This document shows, piece by piece, positions 55,254-64,000 of a stretch of 64,000 nt of DNA. Location: contig NZ_CP152376.1 of the NCBI RefSeq assembly GCF_038784515.1, forward strand, positions 2,852,001-2,916,000, written 5' to 3'. This stretch comes from Rhodoferax sp. GW822-FHT02A01. Lineage in GTDB: Bacteria > Pseudomonadota > Gammaproteobacteria > Burkholderiales > Burkholderiaceae_C. The position numbers and the translations under genes were made by a program. Below the pieces are notes generated by a model. The model saw only the letters and a list, made by a program, of their open reading frames with translations. It did not search any database and was not told the DNA's origin. Within the stretch, counting starts at the first letter, position 1. Each line of letters begins with the position of its first letter.

Positions 55254-57464
55254 GTGAGCCAAGCCCTACAAACTTCCAACCAAAACCTGCTAGATCGGTT
55301 CTACAAGATCTATTTTTCGATCGTCTCGTTTTTGCTGGTGGTGGGTGTTCCCTTTGTCTTTCACAGGAAGCTGGTTACTGCGATAGCGCTCTCCATCTTG
55401 CTGGTGCTGGTGTACCAAGGGTGGCGGATGAACCTGCGTGGTCAGACACAAAAGTCGTTGTGTATCTTTGCCACCGGCATATGGGTCGTCATGATCGGGC
55501 TGATGTTTGGCGGCCTGCCGCCACCCTCGGCCGGGGCCGTGGTGATGGTGATGATGTTGGCTATCGTGGTGCACTTACGCGCGGCCATCCTGTTCAGCGT
55601 GGGTTATATGCTGGCCTGGCTGCTCTATCTGGGCCTGCGCGCGGCGGAGATTTTGCCCGCGCCATATTTCCCGGGCACACCCATAACGGCCTGGTCTATT
55701 GGTGCTGTGTCGCTGGGCTTGGTGCTGCTGCCTGTGCCCGACCTGGTCAAGAAGCTGCGACGTGCCACCTTTTTGCAGCAGGCCGTGATCGAGGCCGCCA
55801 CCGATGGCATTCTGGCGATTGGCCCCAGCGGAGATGTCGAGACCTATAACCAGCACTTTGTGGACCTGTGGAGCCTGCACTCGGCCGACCTGGACAGCTG
55901 CAGCTGTGAAGAGGTTCTGGCCCACATAGCTGAGCAGCTGGTCGATCCACCGGCCTTTTGGCATAGGCTAGAAGCCCTGTACGCGCAGCCCGAGAACAGC
56001 AGCTTTGACACCCTGCGCTGCAGCAACGGCCGACTGTTGGAACTGCGTTCCACCCCTCAGCGCATGGATGGGCAAAGCCGTGGCCGGGTCTGGAGCTTTC
56101 GCGATGTCACCGAAAGGGAAAGCACGCACGCAGAGATCCAGCGTCTGGCCTTTCATGACGCCCTCACCCAGCTGCCCAACCGGCGTCTGCTGACCGAACG
56201 GTTAATCAAGATCCGAGCGATCGAAGAGCGCCACCATATTTACGGCGCACTGCTTCTGATTGACTTGGACCACTTCAAGATCCTGAACGACACCCTGGGC
56301 CATGACAAGGGCGACTTGCTGCTGCAGCAGGTCGCGCAGCGACTGACCGCCTGTGTGCGCGCTCGAGACTTGGTGGCGCGCTTGGGCGGTGACGAATTTG
56401 TGGTCATGCTCGACGGCCTGAGCGAGCAACCTGAAAGCGCAGCAGCGCAAGCAGAAACCGTGGGTGAGAAAATCCTCACCGCGCTGAACCAACCCTACCA
56501 ATTGGTCGACCGTGCCTTCAGCAGCACGCCCAGCATTGGCGTGGCGCTGTTTAACGGCCCGCATTTGTCCAACGACGAATTGCTCAAACAAGCCGACTTA
56601 GCCATGTACCAAGCCAAGGTCGCTGGGCGCAACACCATGCGCTTTTTCGACCCTGAAATGCAGGCAATTGTGACTGGCCGCGCGCTATTAGAGGATGACC
56701 TGCGCGAGGCCCTGAAGCAATCTCAGTTTATGCTGTACTACCAACCGTTAGTGGCCGGTTACGGCCGACTGACCGGTGTGGAGGCCTTGGTGCGTTGGCA
56801 ACATCCAGAGCGCGGCCTGGTGTCACCAGGAGAGTTCATCCCCCTAGCCGAAGAAATTGGATTGATCCTACCGCTGGGCTTTTGGGTGCTGGAAATCGCC
56901 TGTGCCCAGTTGGCGCAATGGGCCAAGCGGCCTGACATGGCCCATCTGACCATTGCCGTGAATGTCAGCGCCAAGCAGATGCACCTGCTGGATTTTGTAG
57001 ATCGTGTGCTAGGTGTGGTGGCTCGCACCGGGGCCAACCCGCAGCGGCTAAAACTAGAGCTGACCGAAAGCCTGCTGGTCGCCAATGTGGAATCCACCAT
57101 TGGCAAGATGACCCAGCTCAAAGCCCATGGCATAGGCTTTTCGCTGGACGACTTTGGTACTGGCTATTCCTCGCTCTCCTACCTCAAGCGACTGCCACTG
57201 GATCAGATGAAAATCGATCAAAGCTTTGTGCACGACATTTTGACCGACCCGAATGACGCCGCCATTGCCCGCATGGTGGTTGCCTTGGCGCAAAGCATGG
57301 GGCTGAATGTCATTGCTGAGGGTGTGGAGCAAGAAGCACAGCGCGTGCTTCTTGCGCAAATGGGCTGCCACGCCTACCAAGGCTATTTGTTCTGCCGGCC
57401 ACTGCCGCTGCCCGCCCTGGAGGCCTTTGCTCAAAACAACCTGACTGCAACCAGCACCGTATGA
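55254..57464 (+). CDS. GGDEF/EAL domain protein with membrane sensor region and PAS
   Basis: A 736-aa protein with about five N-terminal membrane segments (residues 15-165), a PAS-like domain (175-285), a GGDEF domain (about 295-460) and an EAL domain (about 475-730). RLGGDEFVV is an intact GGDEF A-site and GVEALVRW an intact EAL motif, with DDFGTGYSSLSYLKRLPLDQ also present. It may both make and degrade cyclic-di-GMP; which activity dominates cannot be read from sequence. The start is GTG. Confidence 0.9.
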   Translation: MSQALQTSNQNLLDRFYKIYFSIVSFLLVVGVPFVFHRKLVTAIALSILLVLVYQGWRMNLRGQTQKSLCIFATGIWVVMIGLMFGGLPPPSAGAVVMVMMLAIVVHLRAAILFSVGYMLAWLLYLGLRAAEILPAPYFPGTPITAWSIGAVSLGLVLLPVPDLVKKLRRATFLQQAVIEAATDGILAIGPSGDVETYNQHFVDLWSLHSADLDSCSCEEVLAHIAEQLVDPPAFWHRLEALYAQPENSSFDTLRCSNGRLLELRSTPQRMDGQSRGRVWSFRDVTERESTHAEIQRLAFHDALTQLPNRRLLTERLIKIRAIEERHHIYGALLLIDLDHFKILNDTLGHDKGDLLLQQVAQRLTACVRARDLVARLGGDEFVVMLDGLSEQPESAAAQAETVGEKILTALNQPYQLVDRAFSSTPSIGVALFNGPHLSNDELLKQADLAMYQAKVAGRNTMRFFDPEMQAIVTGRALLEDDLREALKQSQFMLYYQPLVAGYGRLTGVEALVRWQHPERGLVSPGEFIPLAEEIGLILPLGFWVLEIACAQLAQWAKRPDMAHLTIAVNVSAKQMHLLDFVDRVLGVVARTGANPQRLKLELTESLLVANVESTIGKMTQLKAHGIGFSLDDFGTGYSSLSYLKRLPLDQMKIDQSFVHDILTDPNDAAIARMVVALAQSMGLNVIAEGVEQEAQRVLLAQMGCHAYQGYLFCRPLPLPALEAFAQNNLTATSTV

Positions 57465-57690
57465 AATAGCACCCGCTCTTGCTGGCGGTCACTTCGCACC
57501 GCATGGGCCTGGCGATAAGCATTGACTGCGATCGCGGTGAACCAGCGGCACACCTTCAACGTATGCCGCGCTGCGCGGCTGCCTCAGAACCCAGGCGGAG
57601 CCGATGCTTATCCACTTTGGTGATTAAGTTCAGCTCCATGGCTGGCAATGACTTGGACAGATCGATGTGGCAAATGCTTTCGCGACGCAT
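57465..57690. other. 226-bp spacer with distant 9-bp inverted pair
   Basis: Between the convergent GGDEF/EAL and zinc-ribbon genes I see no gene. GATAAGCAT (57514-57522) and ATGCTTATC (57604-57612) are complementary and could close an 81-nt loop. The segment could include terminators for both genes. Confidence 0.4.
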
Positions 57691-58377
57691 TTACTTCTGA
57701 AAGAGGTGCCAAAGCAAATCCACACCCTGGGCCAGTGACCCATCGTCGATGTTGCGCCAGCCCCCCTGGGCTGAGCGGGTTCTTTGTTGCAATTCATCAA
57801 GCCACTTCTGACGCTCCGACAGCAGCAAAGCATCTACCACGACGGACTGATCCAAGTCATGTTGAGCGCTGGCAGACTGATCCAGTGTGGCGAGCGCCTT
57901 CTCCAGCGCTTGGGGATCCAGTACGACGATGGGGGCATGGCAGTAGCTGCATACCGAGTCCTTACGGATGTCCACAGTGGCTCCACATCCCGAGCACGTG
58001 ACACTGCCAATCATGGCTGCGAGGTCTACTCTCTCCTGCCCCGTGAGCTGCCTCACAAAGCCCTTTTCAACGAGGAACGCAGAAAACGCCGTGAATCGGC
58101 CATGCTGGTTCGGACAATGAAAGTACGTAAACCGCCCAGCCCTGCACAGGTCTGAAGTGGGTAAGAGGCTGCTTTCACAACGCGGGCAACTCAGTTTGGC
58201 TTTCCAGGGCTGTCCTGGTCCTTGGCCCTTTGAGTGAATCAGCCGAAAGAGTTCTAAAGTCTCCTTGGCACCGAGCTGCTGGCTCTCATGCTTGTCAAAC
58301 CACATGCTCTGGCAGGTAAAGCACACATCCAGCGCCATCTCCTGGCCCAGCTTGCTCATGAAAGCAAAGCTATCCAT
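57691..58377 (-). CDS. Zinc-ribbon (zf-TFIIB type) protein
   Basis: About 228 aa from the first ATG. CFTCQSMWFDKHE is the second half of a zf-TFIIB ribbon. A second pair of ribbons is present in CPRCESSLLP...CPNQHG and CSGCGATVDIRKDSVCSYCHAPI. The first CxxC of the N-terminal ribbon (TCSSC) lies in frame just upstream of this ATG, so the real start is probably further up, but no ATG, GTG or TTG occurs before an in-frame TAA (see findings). The function is unknown; it is probably cytoplasmic. Confidence 0.75.
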   Translation of the reverse strand: MDSFAFMSKLGQEMALDVCFTCQSMWFDKHESQQLGAKETLELFRLIHSKGQGPGQPWKAKLSCPRCESSLLPTSDLCRAGRFTYFHCPNQHGRFTAFSAFLVEKGFVRQLTGQERVDLAAMIGSVTCSGCGATVDIRKDSVCSYCHAPIVVLDPQALEKALATLDQSASAQHDLDQSVVVDALLLSERQKWLDELQQRTRSAQGGWRNIDDGSLAQGVDLLWHLFQK

Positions 58378-58468
58378 AGGGGTGCTGCAGCTCGAACACG
58401 TGAGAGTTTTTAGGAGTGTCAGGTCCCTTTAAAGGTTGGCGGTTGTAACGAGTGGCTGCTTTCGCGGC

Positions 58469-58960
58469 TCAGGCGTCAACTGTTCTTGATGCACCAGCAG
58501 CTTCGATATGGGCATCTTTGGCCAACGATGTTAAGCATGCAAGCTGCCAAGAAAATTCGGTTTCAAAAGCTTCCCGATCGGCAACTGCAGCATAGCCACC
58601 AGAAGCATAGACAGACGCATACGCACAATACTGCGCCGCTTCCAATGCCCTTCCCGCGACTGCCCTCGATACGCCATAACTGGCAGAGACAGCAGCGTGG
58701 CCGCAACCGTCAATGGACTTTGATCCTCGATGGCGGTTTGCTAACAGCGCCGCATCTTCAGTCGCCTTGGCCAGGCTCCCTGAACTGGCATTACCAGCTA
58801 CATATCGCTCAAGCATTCTTAAGCATTCAATAACTTCCGGTTCTTCGAGGAGATGCTCAATGCGTTTGGCACAAGCTAATGAAAATTTCAATGCTAGCTC
58901 CCTGGAATCGGGTGCCGAAAGCTGCAGAGTTGATGCAAGGTGAGCAAGTTTAGAGTTCAC
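58469..58960 (-). CDS. Hypothetical protein, alpha-helical, immunity-protein-like
   Basis: A 163-aa Ala-rich, all-helical protein without signal peptide. The segment LALKFSLACAKRIEHLLEEPEVIECLRMLERYVAGNAS and the Ala/Tyr-rich VAGRALEAAQYCAYASVYASGG recall a family annotated as putative immunity protein, but the likeness is weak and from memory. No toxin gene is adjacent. It could equally be a helical housekeeping protein. Confidence 0.55.
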   Translation of the reverse strand: MNSKLAHLASTLQLSAPDSRELALKFSLACAKRIEHLLEEPEVIECLRMLERYVAGNASSGSLAKATEDAALLANRHRGSKSIDGCGHAAVSASYGVSRAVAGRALEAAQYCAYASVYASGGYAAVADREAFETEFSWQLACLTSLAKDAHIEAAGASRTVDA

Positions 58961-59001
58961 ATAACCTCCGTCAATTTAAGCTGATTTTCGACCGAAATCT
59001 A

Positions 59002-59814
59002 TCATCGGCTAACGCTGACTTGCCATGGTGGGATGGCGCTCGAAGCCGGTTCTGCCTCGGGGTTCATTGCGATGTGATCAGTCAATGCAAAATCTGCTTC
59101 AGTCATCACTTGATCCCTCGTCCTGGATTGCCGCCAAGAATCCCATGGTGAGGTCTCGCGGTGATTGACGGATAGGTGATCGCGATAGACATTCACACGC
59201 ACAAACCACAGTCCTGTCGCATCACCATGCCCGCACACGGAAGGATCAATGTGACCGCTTCTGCAGGATCCCCACGCCTCGCCGGCTGTCATGAACCGGT
59301 TCAGTGGAATATCACATGCGTCGAAGTCAATCTTGGCGTAGAAAGAGCGTTGCCTCTCGTCGATTTGCGGATCGATCCGGACCCACCGGCCTTCGGACAC
59401 CGACCAATACTCACATATCCAGTGGTCCGACCAAGGGACCCCAAAAAAGTAATCAACGAACCCGCATCTAACGCGCGCCGCAATACCTTTGACCCGAAGA
59501 AATCCACACATCATTAGCGCGAAATCGCGGCAAGTACCAATGGAACGTTCTCTCGGACCGCGGGGAATGTCTAGTCGGCGTGGGTCCATCTCTTGTATTT
59601 GCTGCAACCTTGCCGCCAGCGGCATGGTATCTCGTGAAAACACGGCCGGAGCCTCGACTACACCGTAGACGGCAAGTAGCTCTCCATGAATCAGCAGTCC
59701 TTGGACGACTGCGCACAAGGGTTGGATGCCGTCCGGCAGTTGAGCGATCAATGCCTCTATCTCTTTTGGGTCGGTCATGGGACCGTGCATGAGCCATCGT
59801 CCGTGATTTGCCAT
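59002..59814 (-). CDS. Transglutaminase-like domain protein
   Basis: A 270-aa protein. The catalytic triad of the transglutaminase-like (papain-fold) superfamily is visible: Cys in RSIGTCRDFALMMCGFLR, His in WSDHWICEYW and Asp in RWVRIDPQID. It probably acts as a peptidase or amidase rather than a cross-linker. No signal peptide is seen, so it is cytoplasmic. The substrate is unknown. It lies 41 bp upstream of the helical hypothetical gene on the same strand. Confidence 0.8.
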   Translation of the reverse strand: MANHGRWLMHGPMTDPKEIEALIAQLPDGIQPLCAVVQGLLIHGELLAVYGVVEAPAVFSRDTMPLAARLQQIQEMDPRRLDIPRGPRERSIGTCRDFALMMCGFLRVKGIAARVRCGFVDYFFGVPWSDHWICEYWSVSEGRWVRIDPQIDERQRSFYAKIDFDACDIPLNRFMTAGEAWGSCRSGHIDPSVCGHGDATGLWFVRVNVYRDHLSVNHRETSPWDSWRQSRTRDQVMTEADFALTDHIAMNPEAEPASSAIPPWQVSVSR

Positions 59815-60592
59815 TTAGTAAATACTCCCTTGAAATCTGCGCACGTCAAGATCGTCGCCGACATATTCACGCAATATTCTCGCCTTTATGCACTCGAATG
59901 CCAACCGAGTTGAAGAGCACTTTGTGCCCAGGATTGAGGGCTACTTGGTCTTCAGGCATCCGGTTGTACGTATGACGATGACATCTGCTGCCGTGGTGCC
60001 ACGCTATGCAAGCCCCGCGCGCCAAGAGTAGCCACGAAATTCCACCAGTGAATTCCGACCAAAGTGGATGTGACCGCCCCAACAGAATTGCCACATGACA
60101 GACGTTGATTGCATCTAAGTTGGAATTCGAATGGCAGCTTTCGGGATCCAGCTTTGTGTGGACCTCTGACCGCCATGGGCACGAAGGAGTCGACGATAAT
60201 TTCTGCTGTGGAGACAATTGGCGTCAGACATATCCGCTGCCCCAAACCGGCCATTGGGGAATGACTGGACCTGGCCCACAACAGGCGTTGCCGATCTGCG
60301 GTAAACATTTGCAGATGTCGTTGTTTTTACGACTTTAATTAATCCATCCCCAAAATCCAACACCCCGCAAACCCACATAAATCCTAGAGACGTGTTTATG
60401 GCTTTATTTGCACGGAATAAAAACTATTCCGAGCAATTGAAGTCGAAAACAATTTTTTTGCGCATCCGAAGCTTTGCACGAGCTTGATCAAAGACCGTTC
60501 CTGCGAGCCTTCAAATTGATCAACCCGTTAGCCGACACTGACGGAAGTTGGCAGTGTGCCCAAAACGGTCACGACCAAAGATGAAATCTGTG
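59815..60592. other. 778-bp region without a convincing gene
   Basis: Several short open frames occur on both strands (for example 59867-60217 minus and 60105-60338 plus), but they overlap each other and lack SDs or recognisable domains. The right half is AT-rich. No RNA gene or repeat was recognised. It may contain a decayed gene or an unannotated repeat. Confidence 0.5.
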
Positions 60593-61540
60593 TCAGAGAC
60601 CAGTTATTGGAGGAGAATGCGCAGCCTCATTCATCGTGGCCACATTCCGGACGTACTGAATGAAAAATTCGACGAAGGCACGTGTGCGCAACGGTAGAAA
60701 TCGCCTGCTGGGCAGGGTGGCAACAAGTCTCAAATCTTCTACGCTGACCCATGGCGCAAGTACACGGCGCAGTTGTCCTCCATGAGGGCGGGCGGTTAAA
60801 GCAAGTTCGGGCATCAAGGTAAGGCCTGCGCCTGCCAAAGTGGCTTGATACGCTGTTTCGTCGTCATTCGAAATGACAGACCAAACTGGCTTGACCTCGA
60901 CTCTGCGATCACTTTCCTCAGGGTTCACAAGGTTGACCGCATGCATCCGTGTGCCAGGGATGTGCAAGCGCACCATGTGATGCTCGGAGAGGTCTTCCGG
61001 CACTGTCGGAACACCATGAACCTGAAGGTAGTGTATGGAGGCGCAGAGAACGTAGTTCATATTGAGCACTGGGCGCACGATGACGTCGGCATCAAGGTGA
61101 TCGTCTTGTCTCACGATGGACAGGTCGAACTGGTGCAACTGCGGCGCCGGGTGATCGGTGGTGTGTATCTCGACTTGCACGTCGGGATGCACCTTCTGAA
61201 ATTCGGCAACGCATGGCGCCAACAGATTCACTGCCACCAGCGACGTAGTGGCCACACGCAGGTTGCCCGATATTTCACTGGAATGAGCCCGTGCCTCTTC
61301 GGCCGCCTCCTCGATTTCGGAGAGGATCAAACGCAGACGTGATAGGTAGGCCTCGCCCGCTTGGGTGAGCGACATCCTTCTCGTCGTACGATGCAAAAGA
61401 CGAACGCCGAGAGATTGTTCAAGGTCCTGAATCAACCGGGTGACAATCGTCGGCGTGAGATCCATCTTGCGCGCGGCTGCAGAAAAGCCGCCTTCGTCCA
61501 CCACGCACTGAAAGACGCGCATCGATTGAAGGTGGTCCAT
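60593..61540 (-). CDS. LysR family transcriptional regulator
   Basis: A 315-aa regulator of the CrgA/DhcR-like type. HTH: MRVFQCVVDEGGFSAAARKMDLTPTIVTRLIQDLEQSLGVRLLHRTTR. The C-terminal effector domain follows. I start at MDHLQSMRV, with AAGGAA upstream; the longer frame adds an Arg-rich, unlikely extension. It lies downstream of the SDR and RND genes on the same strand. Confidence 0.88.
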   Translation of the reverse strand: MDHLQSMRVFQCVVDEGGFSAAARKMDLTPTIVTRLIQDLEQSLGVRLLHRTTRRMSLTQAGEAYLSRLRLILSEIEEAAEEARAHSSEISGNLRVATTSLVAVNLLAPCVAEFQKVHPDVQVEIHTTDHPAPQLHQFDLSIVRQDDHLDADVIVRPVLNMNYVLCASIHYLQVHGVPTVPEDLSEHHMVRLHIPGTRMHAVNLVNPEESDRRVEVKPVWSVISNDDETAYQATLAGAGLTLMPELALTARPHGGQLRRVLAPWVSVEDLRLVATLPSRRFLPLRTRAFVEFFIQYVRNVATMNEAAHSPPITGL

Positions 61541-61686
61541 GATAATTTCCTTGGCCTCATTTCCCCATGCCGTCGGCAATCGCAGCCGGGGCATAACCCA
61601 CCGCGATCTCAAGTGCCGCCGTTGCGATCGCTTGCCCACCCGAGCTGGTTTCATTGGCGCGGTATGGACGCGTAAGCACAGCCTTT

Positions 61687-62493
61687 TTAGGCGATCCCGA
61701 AACTTTTTCGTAGACCCTTTTCGACAGGGGTCGCAGGCATGAAGCGACGTAACTTGGCCAGAAGAGATGCTTCGCCTTTGGGCGTATGACGCATCTTCCG
61801 GGCGCCCAAGGCGGCGCTGACAATCGTTGCGGCAACTCCCTCAGGCGGCGGCGCCTTTTGAATATTGTTCTGGATCGCCTTGGAGACCATTCCAAGCTCC
61901 TTGGCGTAGTCAGAGATTCTGGCAACGGTCTGAGGTGCGTTGAGATCCAGGTTGGTCTTGGTAAACGATGGCTCGACAAGTGCCACACGGATGCCGAATT
62001 GACGCACCTCGTGATCCAAGGTTTCCGACAGCCCTTCAACAGCGTGCTTGGACGCTGAATACAGAGACATGTACGGTGCAGGCAGAAAACCCAGCACCGA
62101 GCTGATGTTGACAATACGTCCTGACTGCTGCGCGCGCATATGCGGCAGCACCGCCTTGATCGTGCGCAAAAGACCGAATAGATTGGTGTCGAACAGGGTC
62201 TGCGCTTCGGCAATCGATGTTTCTTCCGTTGCGCCCAGCAAGGTCACTCCTGCACTGTTGACCAGCACGTCAATGCGCTTGGCTTGCGCCATGATGGTTT
62301 GGATTCCTCGCTCTATGGACGCTTCGTCACGGATGTCCATCTGGATGAGTACGACACCAGGTATGGCTTGCGCTGTGGCAGTGTTTCGCACGGTACCGAA
62401 GACGCGGCAACCTTGCTCGGAAAATTGCAACGCGGCAGCGCGTCCGATGCCCGATGAAACACCGGTAACGACGACAACTTTGGAGTTCGACAT
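61687..62493 (-). CDS. Short-chain dehydrogenase/reductase (SDR) family protein
   Basis: A 268-aa classical SDR. The cofactor motif is VTGVSSGIGRAAALQF (TGxxxGxG), with NSAG and the active site S...Y..SK in INISSVLGFLPAPYMSLYSASKHAVEG. It uses NAD(P)(H) to oxidise or reduce an unknown hydroxy or keto compound. It starts 25 bp after the RND pump gene and is probably co-transcribed with it. Confidence 0.9.
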   Translation of the reverse strand: MSNSKVVVVTGVSSGIGRAAALQFSEQGCRVFGTVRNTATAQAIPGVVLIQMDIRDEASIERGIQTIMAQAKRIDVLVNSAGVTLLGATEETSIAEAQTLFDTNLFGLLRTIKAVLPHMRAQQSGRIVNISSVLGFLPAPYMSLYSASKHAVEGLSETLDHEVRQFGIRVALVEPSFTKTNLDLNAPQTVARISDYAKELGMVSKAIQNNIQKAPPPEGVAATIVSAALGARKMRHTPKGEASLLAKLRRFMPATPVEKGLRKSFGIA

Positions 62494-62518
62494 GGTTGTT
62501 ACTTTCTTGTTGATGATT

Positions 62519-64000
62519 TCAATGGGTGGATTGAATCTGTGAAGGGGTCGGTTTGATCTTGAACCAGATGGAATACATGGCGGGCAGGAAAACCAGCGTC
62601 AGGATGGTCCCGGCAAAAGTGCCACCTATGAGCGTGTACGCAAGCGTTCCCCAGAACACGGAATGGGTAAGCGGAATGAAGGCCAGCATGGCAGCCAAGG
62701 CCGTCAGGATCACCGGTCGGGCGCGCTGCACCGTTGCTTCCACGACCGCACGGAACGAGTCCAACCCTGCTTTCTCGTTTTCACGGATCTGCCCGAGCAA
62801 AATCAGCGTATTGCGCATCAGAATCCCCGACAAAGCGATCAGGCCGACCAGCGCATTGATGCCAAAGGGCTGGCGGAACAGGAGCAGCGTCGGCACCACG
62901 CCGATGAGGCCCAGCGGACTGGTCAGGAAGACCATGACCATGCCGGAGATGGAGCGGACCTGCAGGATGATGATCAGCAGGGTGGCCGCCAGCATGATGG
63001 GGAAGATCGGCAGCATGGCGACTGTCGCCTTGCCGGCTTCCTCGATGGAGCCGGCCTCCGCGATGCGGTAGCCGCTGGGCAGCTTGGCGATGATGGGCTG
63101 GAGCTCCTTGGTCATGGCGGTAGACACGTCCGGTGGCTGCAGGCCATCGGCAATGTCGCCACGTACGGTGATCGTCGGTGTGCGGTCACGTCGCCGCAGG
63201 ATGGGGTCTTCCATGCGCACTTCGACCTTGCCCACCTGTGACAACGGGATGCGCTGCGCAGCCGACCCGACCAGCGTGAAGCCGGCGATCTTTGCGGGGT
63301 CCAGACGAATGGCTCCGGCTGCACGGCCCACTACTTGTACCGAGCGGATATCCTCGCGCACTTCCGTCAGTGGCGCTCCACTCAGGAGGAACTGCAACTG
63401 CAGAGCGACCGAATTGGAGCTCAGTCCCAGGGCATGGAGCCGGTCCTGGTCGAGGGTGAAGTGCAGGGTGGGGACGCGCGGGCCCCAGTCCGTGTTGACG
63501 GTGCGCATCATCGGGCTGGCATGCAAGACGGCCTCGACCTCGGCGGAAATCTCGCGCAGCTTGTCCGGGTCCGGCCCCGTGACACGGTAGGCCACCGGGA
63601 AGGGCGAGGGCGGGCCGAACACGATTTGGGTAACGCGCACACGTGCCTCGGGCGCAAGGTCGTCGGCAATGGCCTGACGCAGTCTGACCTTGAGGGCTTC
63701 CCGTTCCTTGTCATCGCCCGTCAGCACCACGATCTTGGCGAAGGACGGATCGGGCAGTTCAGGTGCCATTGCCAGGAAAAAGCGTGGAGCGCCCTGACCG
63801 ATATAGGACGTGACGATCCGGGCTTCCTTTTGCTTGGCCAGCCAGGCTTCCACTTTCGCTGTCGCATCGCTGGTCTGCTGGATCGAAGTGCCGTAAGGCA
63901 TCTGGACCTCGACCAGCACTTCCGGCCGGTCGGAAGTGGGGAAGAACTGCTTCTTGACCATTGCCATGCCGAGTACTGACACCACGAAAAGCCCGATCAC
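62519..64000 (-). CDS. Efflux RND transporter permease, C-terminal part (gene runs off the window)
   Basis: The 493 residues present correspond to the second half of an inner-membrane RND pump of about 1000 aa. A periplasmic porter region begins MVKKQFFPTSDRPEVLVEVQMPYGTSIQQT, typical of the post-TM7 segment. The C-terminal helices have TSPLGLIGVVPTLLLFRQPFGINALVGLIALSGILMRNTLIL and IPLTHSVFWGTLAYTLIGGTFAGTILTLVFLPAMYSI. The 5' end and any membrane-fusion partner lie beyond position 64000. The cargo is unknown. Confidence 0.9.
   Translation of the reverse strand: MIGLFVVSVLGMAMVKKQFFPTSDRPEVLVEVQMPYGTSIQQTSDATAKVEAWLAKQKEARIVTSYIGQGAPRFFLAMAPELPDPSFAKIVVLTGDDKEREALKVRLRQAIADDLAPEARVRVTQIVFGPPSPFPVAYRVTGPDPDKLREISAEVEAVLHASPMMRTVNTDWGPRVPTLHFTLDQDRLHALGLSSNSVALQLQFLLSGAPLTEVREDIRSVQVVGRAAGAIRLDPAKIAGFTLVGSAAQRIPLSQVGKVEVRMEDPILRRRDRTPTITVRGDIADGLQPPDVSTAMTKELQPIIAKLPSGYRIAEAGSIEEAGKATVAMLPIFPIMLAATLLIIILQVRSISGMVMVFLTSPLGLIGVVPTLLLFRQPFGINALVGLIALSGILMRNTLILLGQIRENEKAGLDSFRAVVEATVQRARPVILTALAAMLAFIPLTHSVFWGTLAYTLIGGTFAGTILTLVFLPAMYSIWFKIKPTPSQIQSTH

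Noticed and set aside
60105..60338. 77-aa plus-strand open frame
   Set aside because: No SD, no recognisable domain, and overlapping minus-strand frames of equal quality; not supported as a gene.

Overview
The window looks like chromosomal DNA of a facultatively denitrifying betaproteobacterium (Burkholderiales, most likely Comamonadaceae). The basis is the high GC and codon use of most genes, several TRAP transporters, a cytochrome-fused NirK, a beta-proteobacterial style NorR/sigma-54 system and a malonate decarboxylase operon. No rRNA, tRNA, CRISPR array or intact insertion sequence was recognised. Calls come from reading the sequence and recalling families; no database search was run.

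Layout. 1-1437: end of a DUF6502-like gene coupled to a DUF5666 lipoprotein. 1463-11336: malonate module, made of a GntR/FCD regulator facing away from dctPQM-type TRAP genes and mdcACDEGBH. 11433-28677: nitric-oxide/denitrification block. It holds an NsrR-like site with a hemerythrin-domain gene and hemN, then norR divergent from nirK-nirV-sco-cusF-like-ubiUVT-ubiX-ubiD, then norCBEFQD. 28727-31033: YbdK-type ligase and a cation/proton antiporter. 31257-35864: gluconate module (LacI-type regulator, gntK, TRAP QMP). 35951-40543: two divergent LysR/oxidoreductase pairs and a secreted SnoaL-like protein. 40579-47102: ydcSTUVW-like putrescine/polyamine uptake and 4-aminobutyraldehyde oxidation, with a divergent LysR. 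47232-55122: AT-richer accessory stretch with an orphan response regulator, GNAT-MFS-GNAT-SMR genes, a GST and a hybrid histidine kinase broken by an internal deletion. 55254-64000: GGDEF/EAL protein, zinc-ribbon protein, hypothetical protein, transglutaminase-like protein, a 778-bp gene-free stretch, LysR, SDR and the C-terminal half of an RND pump that runs off the window.

How the parts work together. The most informative signal is a duplicated promoter module in front of nirK and norC. Each copy has three GGT-N7-ACC NorR boxes with nearly identical spacing, an IHF-consensus match and a -24/-12 sigma-54 promoter. The genes after nirK are tightly packed, with three ATGA overlaps, and run through a complete oxygen-independent ubiquinone set (ubiUVT plus ubiX and ubiD). 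This suggests that NO sensed by NorR switches on nitrite reductase, its copper-handling partners, NO reductase and anaerobic quinone synthesis together. HemN, the oxygen-independent haem enzyme, lies just before norR and fits the same anaerobic programme.
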